NCBI GenBank assembly: GCA_017881185.1
Contig: JADGRE010000010.1
Span: forward strand, 1 to 55,352
Direction: 5' to 3'
From: Pseudomonadota bacterium
GTDB taxonomy: Bacteria > Myxococcota_A > Polyangia > Polyangiales > JAFGIB01
DNA length: 55,352 nt
The notes beneath the pieces were generated by a model that worked only from the letters and a program-made list of their open reading frames with translations, was not told the origin of the DNA and searched no databases. Below are positions 17,515 through 26,617 of this stretch, piece by piece (the first letter of the stretch is position 1; each line of letters opens with the position of its first letter). Both the position numbers and the translations under genes were made by a program.

Positions 17515-20184
17515 TCAGCCGTCGAGTCGGTGAATGGTTTCGCGCAGCGCTTCGGACAGTCGTGCGAGCTGGCCCTGTGCCAGCTTACCGCCGCCCTTGG
17601 CTTCCACGTAGAACACGTCGGCCACGCGCCGACCTTCGGTGTTGACCTTGGCGAGCACGATCGACAAGCCGTGGCGATGCAAGGTCTGCGCGATGGCGTA
17701 GAGGAGCTCGGTGCGATCGCGCGTGTAGATGTCGACGACCGTGTAACGACTCGACGCCTCGTTGTCGACAATCACCTCGGTCTTGATGCGCGGGCCGGTC
17801 TTGGCCCACGCCGGCAGCTTCGAACGCCGCCCGACCAGCGCGTCGGCAGACACCCTACCCGCGACCAGGTTCTCGATGGTCTTCGTGAGCTCGCCGATTT
17901 CGTCGTCGATGCCGCCATCCACCGCGCCACCGGAATGCGTGACGTGGAAGATGTCGAACGCTTCGTCGGGTTTGCCGGGGCGCTTGCGCGTATAGAGCTG
18001 GGCCGAGTCGACATTGAAGCGCTGCGATGACAACGCGGCGGTGAGATCGGCGAGCAAGCCGGGACGGTCATTGGTGACGACGATGATCTCGTGGGTGCCT
18101 GCGCCGAAGCTGGTCTGCTTGACGTGGATGCGCGGGCCCTCGCCTCGCCCGTCGGCGATGCGCTGGTGGACGCGGATCTCGCTCGGCGTGTTCGCGAGCA
18201 GGTAACGCTCGGGCATCTCCGACAAAAACAGCTCGACGGCCGCTCGCTCGCTCGGGTCGGCGGCTTCGCCCAGCACGTGTGTGCGTAGATTGTCGACGTA
18301 CTCGGAGGGTGCGCGGCGACCCTCGATGTATTCGGAGGCGCCGATCCACAGCTCCTGCAGCATGCGCGCGTTCCACGCGCTCATCGCAGCAGGGTTGGCG
18401 GTGGAGGCGTTGGCGAAGGTGAGCAGGTACAGGTCGCGCAGACGATCGACCGTTTGCACCTCGCGGGCGATCTCGGCGAGCGTCTCGGGGTCGCTCGTGT
18501 CGCGGCGCAGCGCCCAGTGGTAGAGGCGGCTCTGGCTGGCGACGAGCCACTGCACGTGACTCACATCGACCGGCGACAGGCCGAAGCGCTCGCAAACTGG
18601 CCCGGCAACCGCCGCCGCGTACTTGGCCGGCGCGTCCGGATGCCCGGCACCCAAGCTATGCAAGAGCAACGCGAGATGCACCGGCAACGGGCGCGGCAGC
18701 TCGGCTGCGCAGCGACTGACGACGGGAAACTCCGCGGCCAGCTCGCCACGCGCCAAGGCGCGCAGTCGGTCGATGGCGAGTAGCGGCTGCACGTCGGCCG
18801 TGTAGGCGTGGTAGGCGTCGTGTTGAACGCGGCCCATGATGGGTTCGAGCTCCGGGATCAACGCCAGGAGCAAGCCGACTTCGTGGAGCTCTTCGAGGAT
18901 CGAGCCGCGTCGCAACGGAGCGTTGTCGACGTGCACGAGTAGCTCGCAGAAGGTCTTGGCGGCTCCACGGTCGCGCCGCAGACGCTGACAGAAGTCGCGG
19001 TTTCCGCACATGGCGGCGACCGCATCCCGCGCTTCCGGATCGGGCGGGAGATTCTCGCTGACCACGCCAGCATACAGACGCAGAGCGAGCGCTGGATCGT
19101 CGGCGAGCTCGTCGGGCCGCAGCGTGACCTGCGAGTCGTGGACGAGCACACCGTCGCCGAGATCGCGGATGGTGACCGGCGGCTGCTTGCGCGAGCGACG
19201 CGCGCGCTCGGGCATGCGATCGACCAGGCGCGCGATGACCCGCGCATGACGATAGTGCGCCTGCATGAACTGCTCGACGCCGAGAGTGATGCCATCGCGG
19301 TAGCCGAGCTGGCCCGCAAGGTTCTCCTGATCTTCGAAGGTCAGCCGGTCGTGCCGGCGTCGCGCCAACAGATGCAGACGGTTGCGAACCGTCCACACGT
19401 GCTCCTGGGCCGCCAGCAAATCCGCGAGCTCGTGATGCGACAAGTAGCCCAGCGCCACGAGATCGTCGATGCGCTGAATGCCCCAGCGGCCGCGCGCGAT
19501 CCAGCGCACCACGTCCAGATCGCGCAGGCCACCGCGGCCGATCTTCAGCTCGGGCTCGCGCAAGAAGAGCGTGCCGCCGTAGCGCTCGTGGCGCGACATG
19601 GTGTCGGTCTCGAGGGCGGTGATGAAGGCGTCGAGCTCGGCTTCGAAGATCTCGGCGCGACCGCGCTCGACCAAGTCATCGACGAGGCTCTTGTCGCCGG
19701 CGACGTGTCGCAGATCGAGCAAGGTGGTGGAGGTGCGAATGTCGCTCTTGCTCAGATCGAGGGTCTCCTCGACACCACGCACTGCGTGACCGATCTGCAC
19801 GCCCGCATCCCAGAGCGGATAGAGCACTCCTTCGGCCAACTGCGCGATGCGCTCGTCAGCTGGATTCTCGGCGAGGAAGAGCACGTCGACGTCGCTGTGC
19901 GGCGCGACCAGACGGCGACCGTAGCCGCCGACGGCCACGAGCGCGACGCGACCGATCTCGCGACAGCGCTGCTGCGCGGCCTGCGAAGCGCAGCACAGAC
20001 TGCCCAGCAGGCCGTCGAACATCTGCGCGTAACGAGCGGCGACGTCGGTGCCACGCTGGCCGGACAAGACGGCGTCTTCGAGCGTTGCCGTGTGCGAGGC
20101 GAGGTACTCGCCGCAGGTTTCTGAGAGCCCGGTGCCCAGCTCGCGCAAGCTGGCCCCCGCGACCGACGACGCTTCTTCATGCAT
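17515..20184 (-). CDS. glnD: PII uridylyltransferase GlnD with degenerate HD domain
   Basis: Nitrogen sensor of 889 aa that uridylylates PII proteins; in the standard enzyme an HD domain removes the UMP again. The nucleotidyltransferase site is intact (GGYGRRL at 86-92, Asp98 and Asp100 in HSDVDVLF). Two ACT domains close the protein (IIVVTNDRPGLLADLTAAL and VVDIYTRDRTELLYAIAQTL). The HD part aligns overall but has lost its metal ligands: after YH at 459 the usual DEH is DVQ (464-466), and the HD pair reads His509-Ser510 in LLLHSLGAG. Uridylyl-removing activity is therefore doubtful. ATG at 20184 gives the expected N-terminus. Confidence 0.93.
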   Translation of the reverse strand: MHEEASSVAGASLRELGTGLSETCGEYLASHTATLEDAVLSGQRGTDVAARYAQMFDGLLGSLCCASQAAQQRCREIGRVALVAVGGYGRRLVAPHSDVDVLFLAENPADERIAQLAEGVLYPLWDAGVQIGHAVRGVEETLDLSKSDIRTSTTLLDLRHVAGDKSLVDDLVERGRAEIFEAELDAFITALETDTMSRHERYGGTLFLREPELKIGRGGLRDLDVVRWIARGRWGIQRIDDLVALGYLSHHELADLLAAQEHVWTVRNRLHLLARRRHDRLTFEDQENLAGQLGYRDGITLGVEQFMQAHYRHARVIARLVDRMPERARRSRKQPPVTIRDLGDGVLVHDSQVTLRPDELADDPALALRLYAGVVSENLPPDPEARDAVAAMCGNRDFCQRLRRDRGAAKTFCELLVHVDNAPLRRGSILEELHEVGLLLALIPELEPIMGRVQHDAYHAYTADVQPLLAIDRLRALARGELAAEFPVVSRCAAELPRPLPVHLALLLHSLGAGHPDAPAKYAAAVAGPVCERFGLSPVDVSHVQWLVASQSRLYHWALRRDTSDPETLAEIAREVQTVDRLRDLYLLTFANASTANPAAMSAWNARMLQELWIGASEYIEGRRAPSEYVDNLRTHVLGEAADPSERAAVELFLSEMPERYLLANTPSEIRVHQRIADGRGEGPRIHVKQTSFGAGTHEIIVVTNDRPGLLADLTAALSSQRFNVDSAQLYTRKRPGKPDEAFDIFHVTHSGGAVDGGIDDEIGELTKTIENLVAGRVSADALVGRRSKLPAWAKTGPRIKTEVIVDNEASSRYTVVDIYTRDRTELLYAIAQTLHRHGLSIVLAKVNTEGRRVADVFYVEAKGGGKLAQGQLARLSEALRETIHRLDG

Positions 20185-20193
20185 GCGGCGCGC

Positions 20194-20222
20194 ATTATGA
20201 AGGCCGCGAGCACCGCGGGCAA
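20194..20222 (-). promoter_or_regulatory. promoter before glnD
   Basis: On the minus strand, TTGCCC (20222-20217), a 17-nt spacer and CATAAT (20199-20194), 9 nt before the glnD ATG. Good match to the housekeeping consensus for a high-GC genome. Confidence 0.45.
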
Positions 20223-20224
20223 GG

Positions 20225-21517
20225 CTAGCGCCCGTGCGTGGCTGAAGGGGCGGCAGGCGCCCCCGCAGCGCGCTTCTGAGCAGCCAGCTTGTCGGCATAG
20301 CGGCCGATGCCTTCGGCGATGCCCTCGGCCAGCGCCTGCCGATAGGCCTCGGTGGCGAGCGCGGCTTCTTCCTCGGGGCGCGAGATGAACGAAGCCTCGC
20401 ACAGCACGGCAGGCATGCTGGCGCCGACCAGCACGTAGAACAGCGCCTTCTGGACGCCGCGGTCGGGCAGCGCCGGCAAGATGCGTCGGGCGGCTTTGAG
20501 CGTCGAGGCCTGGATGGCCTCGGCCAGGGCGAGCGAATGGCCGACTTGGTCCTTCCGATACAGCGAAGCGAACAGCTTCTGTAGATCCGTGATGTCTTTC
20601 TCGTCGGCGTCGTTCTCGCGAGCCGCGAGCTGCAGCGCCTGCTTGTCGTCGCTGGTGTCGAGCACATAGGTCGACACACCGCCGCGGTCGGCGGCGGACG
20701 GCGAGGCGTTGAGGTGCAACGAGACGAAGAGATCGGCGTCCAAGCCGTTCGCGATCGCCGAGCGTTCCTCCAGCGTCACTGTGCGGTCGGCCGTGCGCGT
20801 GAGCACGACCTTCGTGCCAGGCAAGCGCTGCGCGAGCTCGCGCTTGACCGCACGCGCAAGCTGGAGAACCACGACCGACTCCTCGAGCCCGGTCGGGCCA
20901 CGCGCGCCATCCTTTCTGCCGCCGTGCCCCGGGTCGAGCACGATCGTCCGCAGGCTGGGTTGCACGGTCGGGGCGCGAGCGGGCGCGCGCCGGAAGTCCA
21001 TGATGACGCGGTACGGATTCGTCAGCAGGAACAAGCGATACACCGCGGTGGTGTCGACGTCGAACGACACACGCGTTGTGCCGGCATCGAGCGCGAACGC
21101 TCGCACGCGCGAGAGCCCACCCGCAGCCACGGACAGCACCGTGCGCATGCCCGGCACAACATGCACGTCGTCGAGGTCGACGAACACGCGACGCGGCAGA
21201 CCGTCGGCGGCGGCGAGCTCACCGCGGCGAAACACCGCTGCGGAGTCGAACGCGAGCACGACGCGTACTTCCTGACTGGGCGTCTGCGACGACGCACTGT
21301 TGCCGTACACGGAGATGGCCTGCAGGCTGGCACCCGTAGCGTGGGCACGCGCCGAAGCGAACGCTGCGACGTCGAAAGCCTCGTGCGATGCGGGCGCGGG
21401 TAGCGTGGGCGTGGGCGCGAACAGCTCGCGCTCGCTCGGCAGTGCGGCGACAGACGCGCTCGGAGGCTGCTCTTGGCGCGCCACTTCGTCGCGACACGCC
21501 AGCCAGCTCACGCACAA
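20225..21517 (-). CDS. N-acetylmuramoyl-L-alanine amidase (Amidase_3) with AMIN-like domain
   Basis: Zn-dependent amidase of about 430 aa that cleaves the amide between MurNAc and the stem peptide; usually acts in the periplasm at division. The first half has an AMIN-like beta domain (RVFVDLDDVHVVPGM, YRLFLLTNPYRVIMDF) for targeting. The Amidase_3 domain has zinc ligands in VLDPGHGGRKDG (His), GLEESVVVL (Glu) and SLHLNAS (His), and the catalytic Glu in VLCEASFISRPEE. The start is uncertain: the frame is open upstream and reads a hydrophobic, Cys-rich stretch ending SWLAC, so a lipoprotein-type signal starting slightly upstream or at TTG 21517 is likely. Confidence 0.9.
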   Translation of the reverse strand: MCVSWLACRDEVARQEQPPSASVAALPSERELFAPTPTLPAPASHEAFDVAAFASARAHATGASLQAISVYGNSASSQTPSQEVRVVLAFDSAAVFRRGELAAADGLPRRVFVDLDDVHVVPGMRTVLSVAAGGLSRVRAFALDAGTTRVSFDVDTTAVYRLFLLTNPYRVIMDFRRAPARAPTVQPSLRTIVLDPGHGGRKDGARGPTGLEESVVVLQLARAVKRELAQRLPGTKVVLTRTADRTVTLEERSAIANGLDADLFVSLHLNASPSAADRGGVSTYVLDTSDDKQALQLAARENDADEKDITDLQKLFASLYRKDQVGHSLALAEAIQASTLKAARRILPALPDRGVQKALFYVLVGASMPAVLCEASFISRPEEEAALATEAYRQALAEGIAEGIGRYADKLAAQKRAAGAPAAPSATHGR

Positions 21518-21609
21518 CGCGCACAGCGCGCAGCTGCGGGCGTAATGCTTGCCCTCTACTCGAAGAGACCGTAGCGTCGTGACCCGTCCCTCCGCGGTGA
21601 CAGCGCGCC

Positions 21610-22020
21610 ATGGTCTACCCCGACCCGATCGAGATGGTCAACGACTACCTCCGGCGCTTTGGCGCAACGGTGGGCGCCGCGCTCGATCCGCTCGACGACG
21701 ACGGCTACACCGATGTGCAGCACGGTGCGTTGCTGATCGGCATCAACGCCGTGGTCGAACACGGCGTGCTGCTCATCCTGGTGCGCATGGGTCGCGTGCC
21801 GGCGACCAACAAGCAGCGCCTGTACCGCAAGTTGCTCGAGCTGAATTTCCTATCCACCGGCGCGTGCTCGTTCGCAATCGACGAGCGCTTGGACTGGGTG
21901 TACCTGCGCGCGCTGCGCCCGCTGCAAGGCCTGGACTACGACGAGTTCGAGGCGCTGCTGGAGACCGCCGCCGGTGTCGCGGAGAAGATGCTCCGACGGC
22001 TGCCGGAGCTCGAGGGCTGA
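21610..22020 (+). CDS. YbjN/CesT-like small protein
   Basis: Protein of 136 aa with the length and alternating helix/strand pattern of the YbjN and type III chaperone (CesT/Tir-chaperone) superfamily: an N-terminal helix (DPIEMVNDYLRRFG), strands VVEHGVLLILVRMGRV, a long central helix (NKQRLYRKLLELNFLSTG), ACSFAIDERLDWVYLRALRP, and a C-terminal amphipathic helix. These proteins bind partner proteins; no type III secretion genes lie nearby, so a general chaperone-like role is more likely. ATG at 21610. Confidence 0.65.
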   Translation: MVYPDPIEMVNDYLRRFGATVGAALDPLDDDGYTDVQHGALLIGINAVVEHGVLLILVRMGRVPATNKQRLYRKLLELNFLSTGACSFAIDERLDWVYLRALRPLQGLDYDEFEALLETAAGVAEKMLRRLPELEG

Positions 22021-22095
22021 CCGGCGCGCAGCCGCCTGCACAGTGATTCCCCGGTTACGCGGCCTTTGACCAGGATGGTAGGGTGCGCAACACTC

Positions 22096-23226
22096 ATGCG
22101 CGTGACGACGGAGAGACAGCTGCGCACTACGCCGGGCGAGAACCAGCCCCAACCCGAGCCCCATGCAGCCCGGCAGCCAGCGGCACAGGCTGCGCCCGCG
22201 CTACCGTCGATCATCATCGATCCTTCGATCAACCAACCCAGCCTTCCGGCTGTGGTGCCCTCGGCTGCCGAGCAAGCGCAGGCGCAGGCGGCGCAAGACG
22301 CTGCGCTCAACAGTTTCGAAGCCGACCGCTTCGCGGCAGCATTTCGGCCCTCATGGGGACCGTCTACACCCGTGGCCGGCAAGGCGGCCTCGTCGCACCC
22401 GCCTCGTCGAAACTCGACTCCACGGCCGCCAGCAGCTGCGCCGATGCCATTCGAGGACGAGATCGACCTTGCCGCCGTGCAACGTCGGCGCAAGCGCGCG
22501 TTGATGGGTACGGCAGGTTTGGTGGTTGGCTTCTTGTTGCTCGCATACCTGGGCGTGTCGAGCTCGCACACCGCGCCTACCACCACCCATCCCTCGTCGC
22601 CGCCGAGCACCGCTACGGCTGCGCAGCCCGCTGCAACTCTCGCGATGCCTGGCACCGAGACGCACGATGACAGGCCGAGCACCGCTACGGCTGCGCAGCC
22701 CGCTGCAACCGCTGCCATGCCGTCGGCACCGGCCGGCGACACACCGGCACCCACCCCCGCGACGCCCGCTCCTGCCGAGCCGATCGCGGCCGCCGCGCCA
22801 GCCGCGGCCGACACCAACGTCGCGCCCCAGCCGATTGGCGCGCCAACCCCAGCGCCAACCCCGGCACCAGCGCCCGCGCCGCAACTGCGTCTGCGTGTCG
22901 CGACCGACCCTAGACACGCGCAGCTGCTGCTCGACGACGCGCCGGTCGCGAACCCGCTCGATCTACGCCTGCCGCCCGGTCTACACCGCCTGCGCGCGAC
23001 GGCCGACGGCCACGAAGCTGCCGCCCGCGACATCAGCCTCGAGCACGACGCGCGCATCTCGCTCGTGCTCACGCGCGTGGCACCACCACCCGCGCCGCGA
23101 CCCGCCGCGCGCGTCGAGCCGGCGCCTCGACCGGCCCATCACGTTGCAGCGGCGCTGCCGCCCCCACGTACCGTCAAGCCGAAAGCCAGCAAAGGCGCTG
23201 GTTTCGTCGCCGACAGCCCATACTGA
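22096..23226 (+). CDS. Pro/Ala-rich single-pass membrane protein with PEGA-like domain
   Basis: Protein of 376 aa with no named family. A cytoplasmic region of low complexity (residues 1-135) is followed by a basic cluster QRRRKRA, one membrane helix (LMGTAGLVVGFLLLAYLGV) and a long Pro/Ala/Thr-rich linker. Then comes a PEGA-like beta domain (LRLRVATDPRHAQLLLDD, LPPGLHRLRATADGHEAAA) and another Pro/Ala tail. ATG at 22096 was chosen over TTG at 22066; TAGGGT lies 11 nt upstream. The linker contains a 36-bp direct duplication. The architecture resembles the non-kinase half of myxobacterial Ser/Thr kinases. Confidence 0.7.
   Translation: MRVTTERQLRTTPGENQPQPEPHAARQPAAQAAPALPSIIIDPSINQPSLPAVVPSAAEQAQAQAAQDAALNSFEADRFAAAFRPSWGPSTPVAGKAASSHPPRRNSTPRPPAAAPMPFEDEIDLAAVQRRRKRALMGTAGLVVGFLLLAYLGVSSSHTAPTTTHPSSPPSTATAAQPAATLAMPGTETHDDRPSTATAAQPAATAAMPSAPAGDTPAPTPATPAPAEPIAAAAPAAADTNVAPQPIGAPTPAPTPAPAPAPQLRLRVATDPRHAQLLLDDAPVANPLDLRLPPGLHRLRATADGHEAAARDISLEHDARISLVLTRVAPPPAPRPAARVEPAPRPAHHVAAALPPPRTVKPKASKGAGFVADSPY
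22602..22709 (+). repeat. 36-bp direct duplication inside a coding linker
   Basis: The same 36 bases occur at 22602-22637 and 22674-22709 without mismatch, 72 bp apart and in frame. They encode PSTATAAQPAAT twice. Sign of recent slippage or duplication in the Pro/Ala linker. Confidence 0.9.
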
Positions 23227-23266
23227 GTCATCTCGCCCGCTCACTCGAACGCCTCGGTCGAACGCG

Positions 23267-23295
23267 TTGACCGACTCCGGGGTCTTGGCTAGCTT
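23267..23295 (+). promoter_or_regulatory. promoter before purM, leaderless-type spacing
   Basis: TTGACC (23267-23272), 17-nt spacer, TAGCTT (23290-23295), then only 6 nt to the GTG of purM at 23302. The expected transcription start falls on the start codon. Confidence 0.55.
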
Positions 23296-23301
23296 GCGCG
23301 C

Positions 23302-24345
23302 GTGGCTTCCCTGACCTACCGCGAGGCTGGCGTCGACATCGATGCTGGCGACGAGCTCGTCGAGCGCATCAAGCCCTTCGCGAAAGCGACCATGCGACCG
23401 GAGGTGCTCGCCGGAATCGGCGGCTTCGCTGCGTTGTGTGGCCTGCCCGCGGGGCTCAAGGAACCCATCTTGGTGTCGGGCACCGACGGCGTCGGCACCA
23501 AGCTGAAGGTCGCTTTCGCGGCCGACCGTCACGACACCATCGGCATCGATCTCGTTGCGATGTGCGTCAACGACGTGATCACCACCGGCGCACAGCCCTT
23601 GTTCTTTCTCGATTACTTCGCGAGCGGCGCCTTGAACGTCGATCGCGCGGCCTCGGTCATCAAGGGCATCGCCGAAGGTTGCAAGCAGGCAGGTTGCGCT
23701 CTGTTGGGCGGCGAGACCGCCGAGCTGCCCGGCATGTACGCGGACGGCGAATACGACCTGGCTGGTTTCGCCGTAGGCGTGGTCGACCGTGCCGCCATCG
23801 TGAGCGGGCAGCAGATCGAAGCCGGCGACGTCATCCTCGGCATCGAAAGCAACGGTCTGCACAGCAATGGCTACTCGCTCGCCCGCAAGGTGCTCTTCGA
23901 CCGTGCGCAGCTGTCGCTCGCACAACCCGCGCCCGGCCTCCACGAACCGCTGGTCGACGCATTGCTGCGCCCCACGCCGATCTACGCGCGTGCAGCCAAG
24001 ACGGCGCTGGCCGCGGGCGAGATTCGCGGCTTTTGCCACATCACCGGTGGTGGTTTACCTGGCAACACACCGCGCATCCTGCCGCCCGGCCTGGGCGTCG
24101 ACCTCGATGCGCGCAGCTGGAAGCTCGCGCCGATCTTCGAGCTGGTGCAGCGCTTGGGTGAGGTGGAAACCGCCGAGATGCGTCGCACCTTCAACATGGG
24201 CTTGGGCCTGCTCGTGTTCACGCCTGCCGCCCACGCCGACGCCGTGCTCGCCGCCCTCAGCCGCAGCGGCGAACCCGTGGAGCGCGTAGGCGTCGTAGTG
24301 AAGCGCACGGCCGCAAACGAGGAAGACCTCGTCAGGTTCATCTGA
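23302..24345 (+). CDS. purM: phosphoribosylformylglycinamidine cyclo-ligase (AIR synthetase)
   Basis: Purine biosynthesis step 5: ATP-dependent ring closure of FGAM to AIR. 347 aa, normal length. Motifs: ILVSGTDGVGTKLKVAF, IGIDLVAMCVNDVITTGAQP, ALLGGETAELPGMY, ESNGLHSNGYSLARKVL and FCHITGGGLPGNTPRIL. GTG start at 23302 has no ribosome site, consistent with leaderless initiation. purN follows 10 bp later, then an oxidoreductase overlapping purN, forming a three-gene unit. Confidence 0.97.
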   Translation: MASLTYREAGVDIDAGDELVERIKPFAKATMRPEVLAGIGGFAALCGLPAGLKEPILVSGTDGVGTKLKVAFAADRHDTIGIDLVAMCVNDVITTGAQPLFFLDYFASGALNVDRAASVIKGIAEGCKQAGCALLGGETAELPGMYADGEYDLAGFAVGVVDRAAIVSGQQIEAGDVILGIESNGLHSNGYSLARKVLFDRAQLSLAQPAPGLHEPLVDALLRPTPIYARAAKTALAAGEIRGFCHITGGGLPGNTPRILPPGLGVDLDARSWKLAPIFELVQRLGEVETAEMRRTFNMGLGLLVFTPAAHADAVLAALSRSGEPVERVGVVVKRTAANEEDLVRFI

Positions 24346-24355
24346 AAGCCAACCC

Positions 24356-25015
24356 ATGACGCTGCGGCTCTCGGTGCTCATCTCGGGCGGAGGCTCGAAC
24401 CTTCGGTCGATCCAGGCCGCCATCGACGAGGGCAAGTGCGATGCGCGCATCGTGCTCGTGGCGAGCGATCGCGCCAGCGCTGCGGGCCTCGCGTTCGCGG
24501 CCGAGCGCGGCTTGCCCAGCTGTGTGGTCAGCCCACGCGATCACGCCGATCGTGCGGCGTGGGACGTCGCGCTCGCCGCCAAAGTGGCAGAGCAAGCACC
24601 GGATCTCGTCGTGCTCGCTGGCTTCATGCGCATCGTCGGCGCACCGCTGCTCGAACGCTTTCCGCGGCGCATCATCAACGTGCATCCCGCGCTCTTGCCT
24701 TTGTTTCCGGGGACCACTGGGCCCGAGCAAGCCATCGCGACCGGTATGCGCGTCACTGGCTGCACCGTGCATGTCGTCGACGCCGGTGTCGACACCGGCC
24801 CGATCATCGCGCAAGCGGTAGTTCGCGTGTTGCCCACCGACACAGCTGACACGCTGCACGAACGCATCCAACACGCCGAGCACGCGCTCTTCCCGCTGGT
24901 GGTCGCCGGCATCGCCAGCGGCACCATCACGCTCGATCCCACGGTCGCAGTGCCCGGTGCAATCGACGACGGCAGCGTCATGCTCGCACCCCTGCTGCGC
25001 GCCGGGACGTCGTGA
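24356..25015 (+). CDS. purN: phosphoribosylglycinamide formyltransferase
   Basis: Purine biosynthesis step 3: transfers the formyl group from 10-formyl-THF to GAR. 219 aa. Motifs: VLISGGGSNLRSIQAAI at the N-terminus, the catalytic Asn-His in RRIINVHPALLPLFPG, and the catalytic Asp in VHVVDAGVDTGPIIAQ. Position just after purM matches the common purM-purN pair. Its stop overlaps the GTG start of the next gene (GTGA). Confidence 0.96.
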   Translation: MTLRLSVLISGGGSNLRSIQAAIDEGKCDARIVLVASDRASAAGLAFAAERGLPSCVVSPRDHADRAAWDVALAAKVAEQAPDLVVLAGFMRIVGAPLLERFPRRIINVHPALLPLFPGTTGPEQAIATGMRVTGCTVHVVDAGVDTGPIIAQAVVRVLPTDTADTLHERIQHAEHALFPLVVAGIASGTITLDPTVAVPGAIDDGSVMLAPLLRAGTS

Positions 25016-26535
25016 GCGCGAGCTACTACGACGTCGTCGTGCTCGGCAGCGACATCGCGCCGCTCACCTGCGGAGCGCTGCTGGCCAAGCGGGGCTTTCG
25101 CGTGCTGGTGTTGGGTCAGCATGAGCCCAGTCCGAGCTACGAAGTGGGCCCGTACACCTTGCCGCGCCGGCCCTTTCAATGCGCGTTCGGACGCTCGCCG
25201 GTGGGCAAGCGCATCTTCCCCGAGCTCGGCCTTGGCCAGAGCGTACGTCGCATCACGCAGATCGTCGATCCCGCTTTCCAGGTTGCGTTGCCGGGCCATC
25301 GTTTCGACGTGCCGCAAGACGACGCCGACTTGGCGCGCGAGATGGACCGCGAATTCCCTGAGGTCAAACGGCCGATCGACGACTTCCACAAGGTCGTCAG
25401 TCGCGTCGACGCGAGCCTCGACACCCTGCTCGAACGCGACTTGGTCTTGCCACCAGAGACCTTCCTCGAGCGCCAGCGCTTCTCGCGCATCCGCAAGACG
25501 CTCGACTTGCCGCGCGGCGATACCGAAGACGACGTGCTCGGTGAGTTTCCCGAAGACCATCCGTTCCGCATCGCCACGCGCTTGCCGGCGCGCTTCGAAG
25601 GCGACATCGACCCAGAGCACCTGTCGCCACTGCGCCTCTTGCGCCTGTACAGCAACTGCCGGCGCGGCGCGCTCGCCGTCGGCGGGGGGCTGCCCGGCTT
25701 GCGAGACTTGCTGGTGCAGAAGATCAAAGCGCACAGCGGACAAGTGCGCCTGGACGAACGCGCCAGCGAGCTGCTCGTGCAACGCGGTCAAGTCACCGGC
25801 GTACAGCTCTTCGGCGCCGGAGAAGAGATCAGCTGCGGCTTCGTGGTCGTGGGCATCGATGTCGCGCCGATGCTGCGGCTACTGCCCGATCGCGCGGTGT
25901 TCGAGCCGCTCTTCGAGCGCATCGGCGAGCCGCTGCTGCGTCACTACCGCTACACACTCAACGTCGTGATTCGCTCGCAGGGCCTGCCGCCCGGCATGGG
26001 CCACAGCTTGTACTTGCTGCGGAACAATCCCACTGCCCGAGTCGGCGCCGAGCTGCGCGTGCGCGTGGAGCGCATGAGCCAAGCGCACACGCTGATCTCG
26101 CTCGAGGCCCTCTTGCCCTCGCGCAAGGTGGAAGACGACGCGAGCTTTCTGCCCACCGTGCGGCCCGGCATGCTGGCCGGACTACGCGAGCTCGTGCCCT
26201 TTGTCGATCAGCATCTGCTCTTGGTCGACTCCCCACACGACGATCTGCCGCCCGTCGGCACACACACCACGCTCGACATCGCGACGGCCAGCCGCCGTGG
26301 TCCCAGCACGATGCCCGCCGTCTATTCGTATCCAGTGGTCTCGACGCTCGGCTTGTGCGCGTTGCCGATCCGCACGCCCATCAAGCACCTCTTGTTCTGC
26401 AACGCGCAGGTCGTTCCAGGGCTCGGCAGCGAAGGTCAGCTGCTGGCAGCAAGCTCCGCCGCGCGCGTCATCACCTGGGCCGAGCGCGGACGCGCGTGGA
26501 TGCGTAGGCGCCTGTGGACAAAGGTAGAAATCTGA
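25012..26535 (+). CDS. FAD-dependent oxidoreductase-like protein (phytoene desaturase superfamily) with altered Rossmann motif
   Basis: Protein of 507 aa whose overall layout resembles NAD(P)/FAD-binding amine oxidase or carotenoid desaturase-like proteins: N-terminal beta-alpha-beta unit (YDVVVLGSDIAPLTCGALLA), a GG region followed by a helix (GALAVGGGLPGLRDLLVQKI) with a strand where such enzymes store product (VRLDERASELLVQRGQVTGV), and a C-terminal cofactor-closing segment (FCNAQVVPGLGSEGQLLA). The dinucleotide motif GxGxxG reads GSDIAPL, so two glycines are missing, and the acidic residue at the end of strand two is Gly (VLVLGQ). Substrate unknown. Translation is coupled to purN by a 4-bp overlap. 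Confidence 0.7.
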   Translation: MSASYYDVVVLGSDIAPLTCGALLAKRGFRVLVLGQHEPSPSYEVGPYTLPRRPFQCAFGRSPVGKRIFPELGLGQSVRRITQIVDPAFQVALPGHRFDVPQDDADLAREMDREFPEVKRPIDDFHKVVSRVDASLDTLLERDLVLPPETFLERQRFSRIRKTLDLPRGDTEDDVLGEFPEDHPFRIATRLPARFEGDIDPEHLSPLRLLRLYSNCRRGALAVGGGLPGLRDLLVQKIKAHSGQVRLDERASELLVQRGQVTGVQLFGAGEEISCGFVVVGIDVAPMLRLLPDRAVFEPLFERIGEPLLRHYRYTLNVVIRSQGLPPGMGHSLYLLRNNPTARVGAELRVRVERMSQAHTLISLEALLPSRKVEDDASFLPTVRPGMLAGLRELVPFVDQHLLLVDSPHDDLPPVGTHTTLDIATASRRGPSTMPAVYSYPVVSTLGLCALPIRTPIKHLLFCNAQVVPGLGSEGQLLAASSAARVITWAERGRAWMRRRLWTKVEI

Positions 26536-26603
26536 GGCGAGCAGGCGGTCGCGGGCCTGGCGCGCTCGTGCAAACGCGTTGCACGGGCAGCCACGCGGCG
26601 GTG

Positions 26604-26609
26604 TAACCT
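26604..26609 (+). promoter_or_regulatory. -10 element 8 nt before pilT
   Basis: TAACCT, 8 nt before the pilT ATG at 26618. A TTGCAC at 26579-26584 is 19 nt upstream, a wide spacing. Short-leader or leaderless arrangement. Confidence 0.35.
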
Positions 26610-26617
26610 TGCAGACG

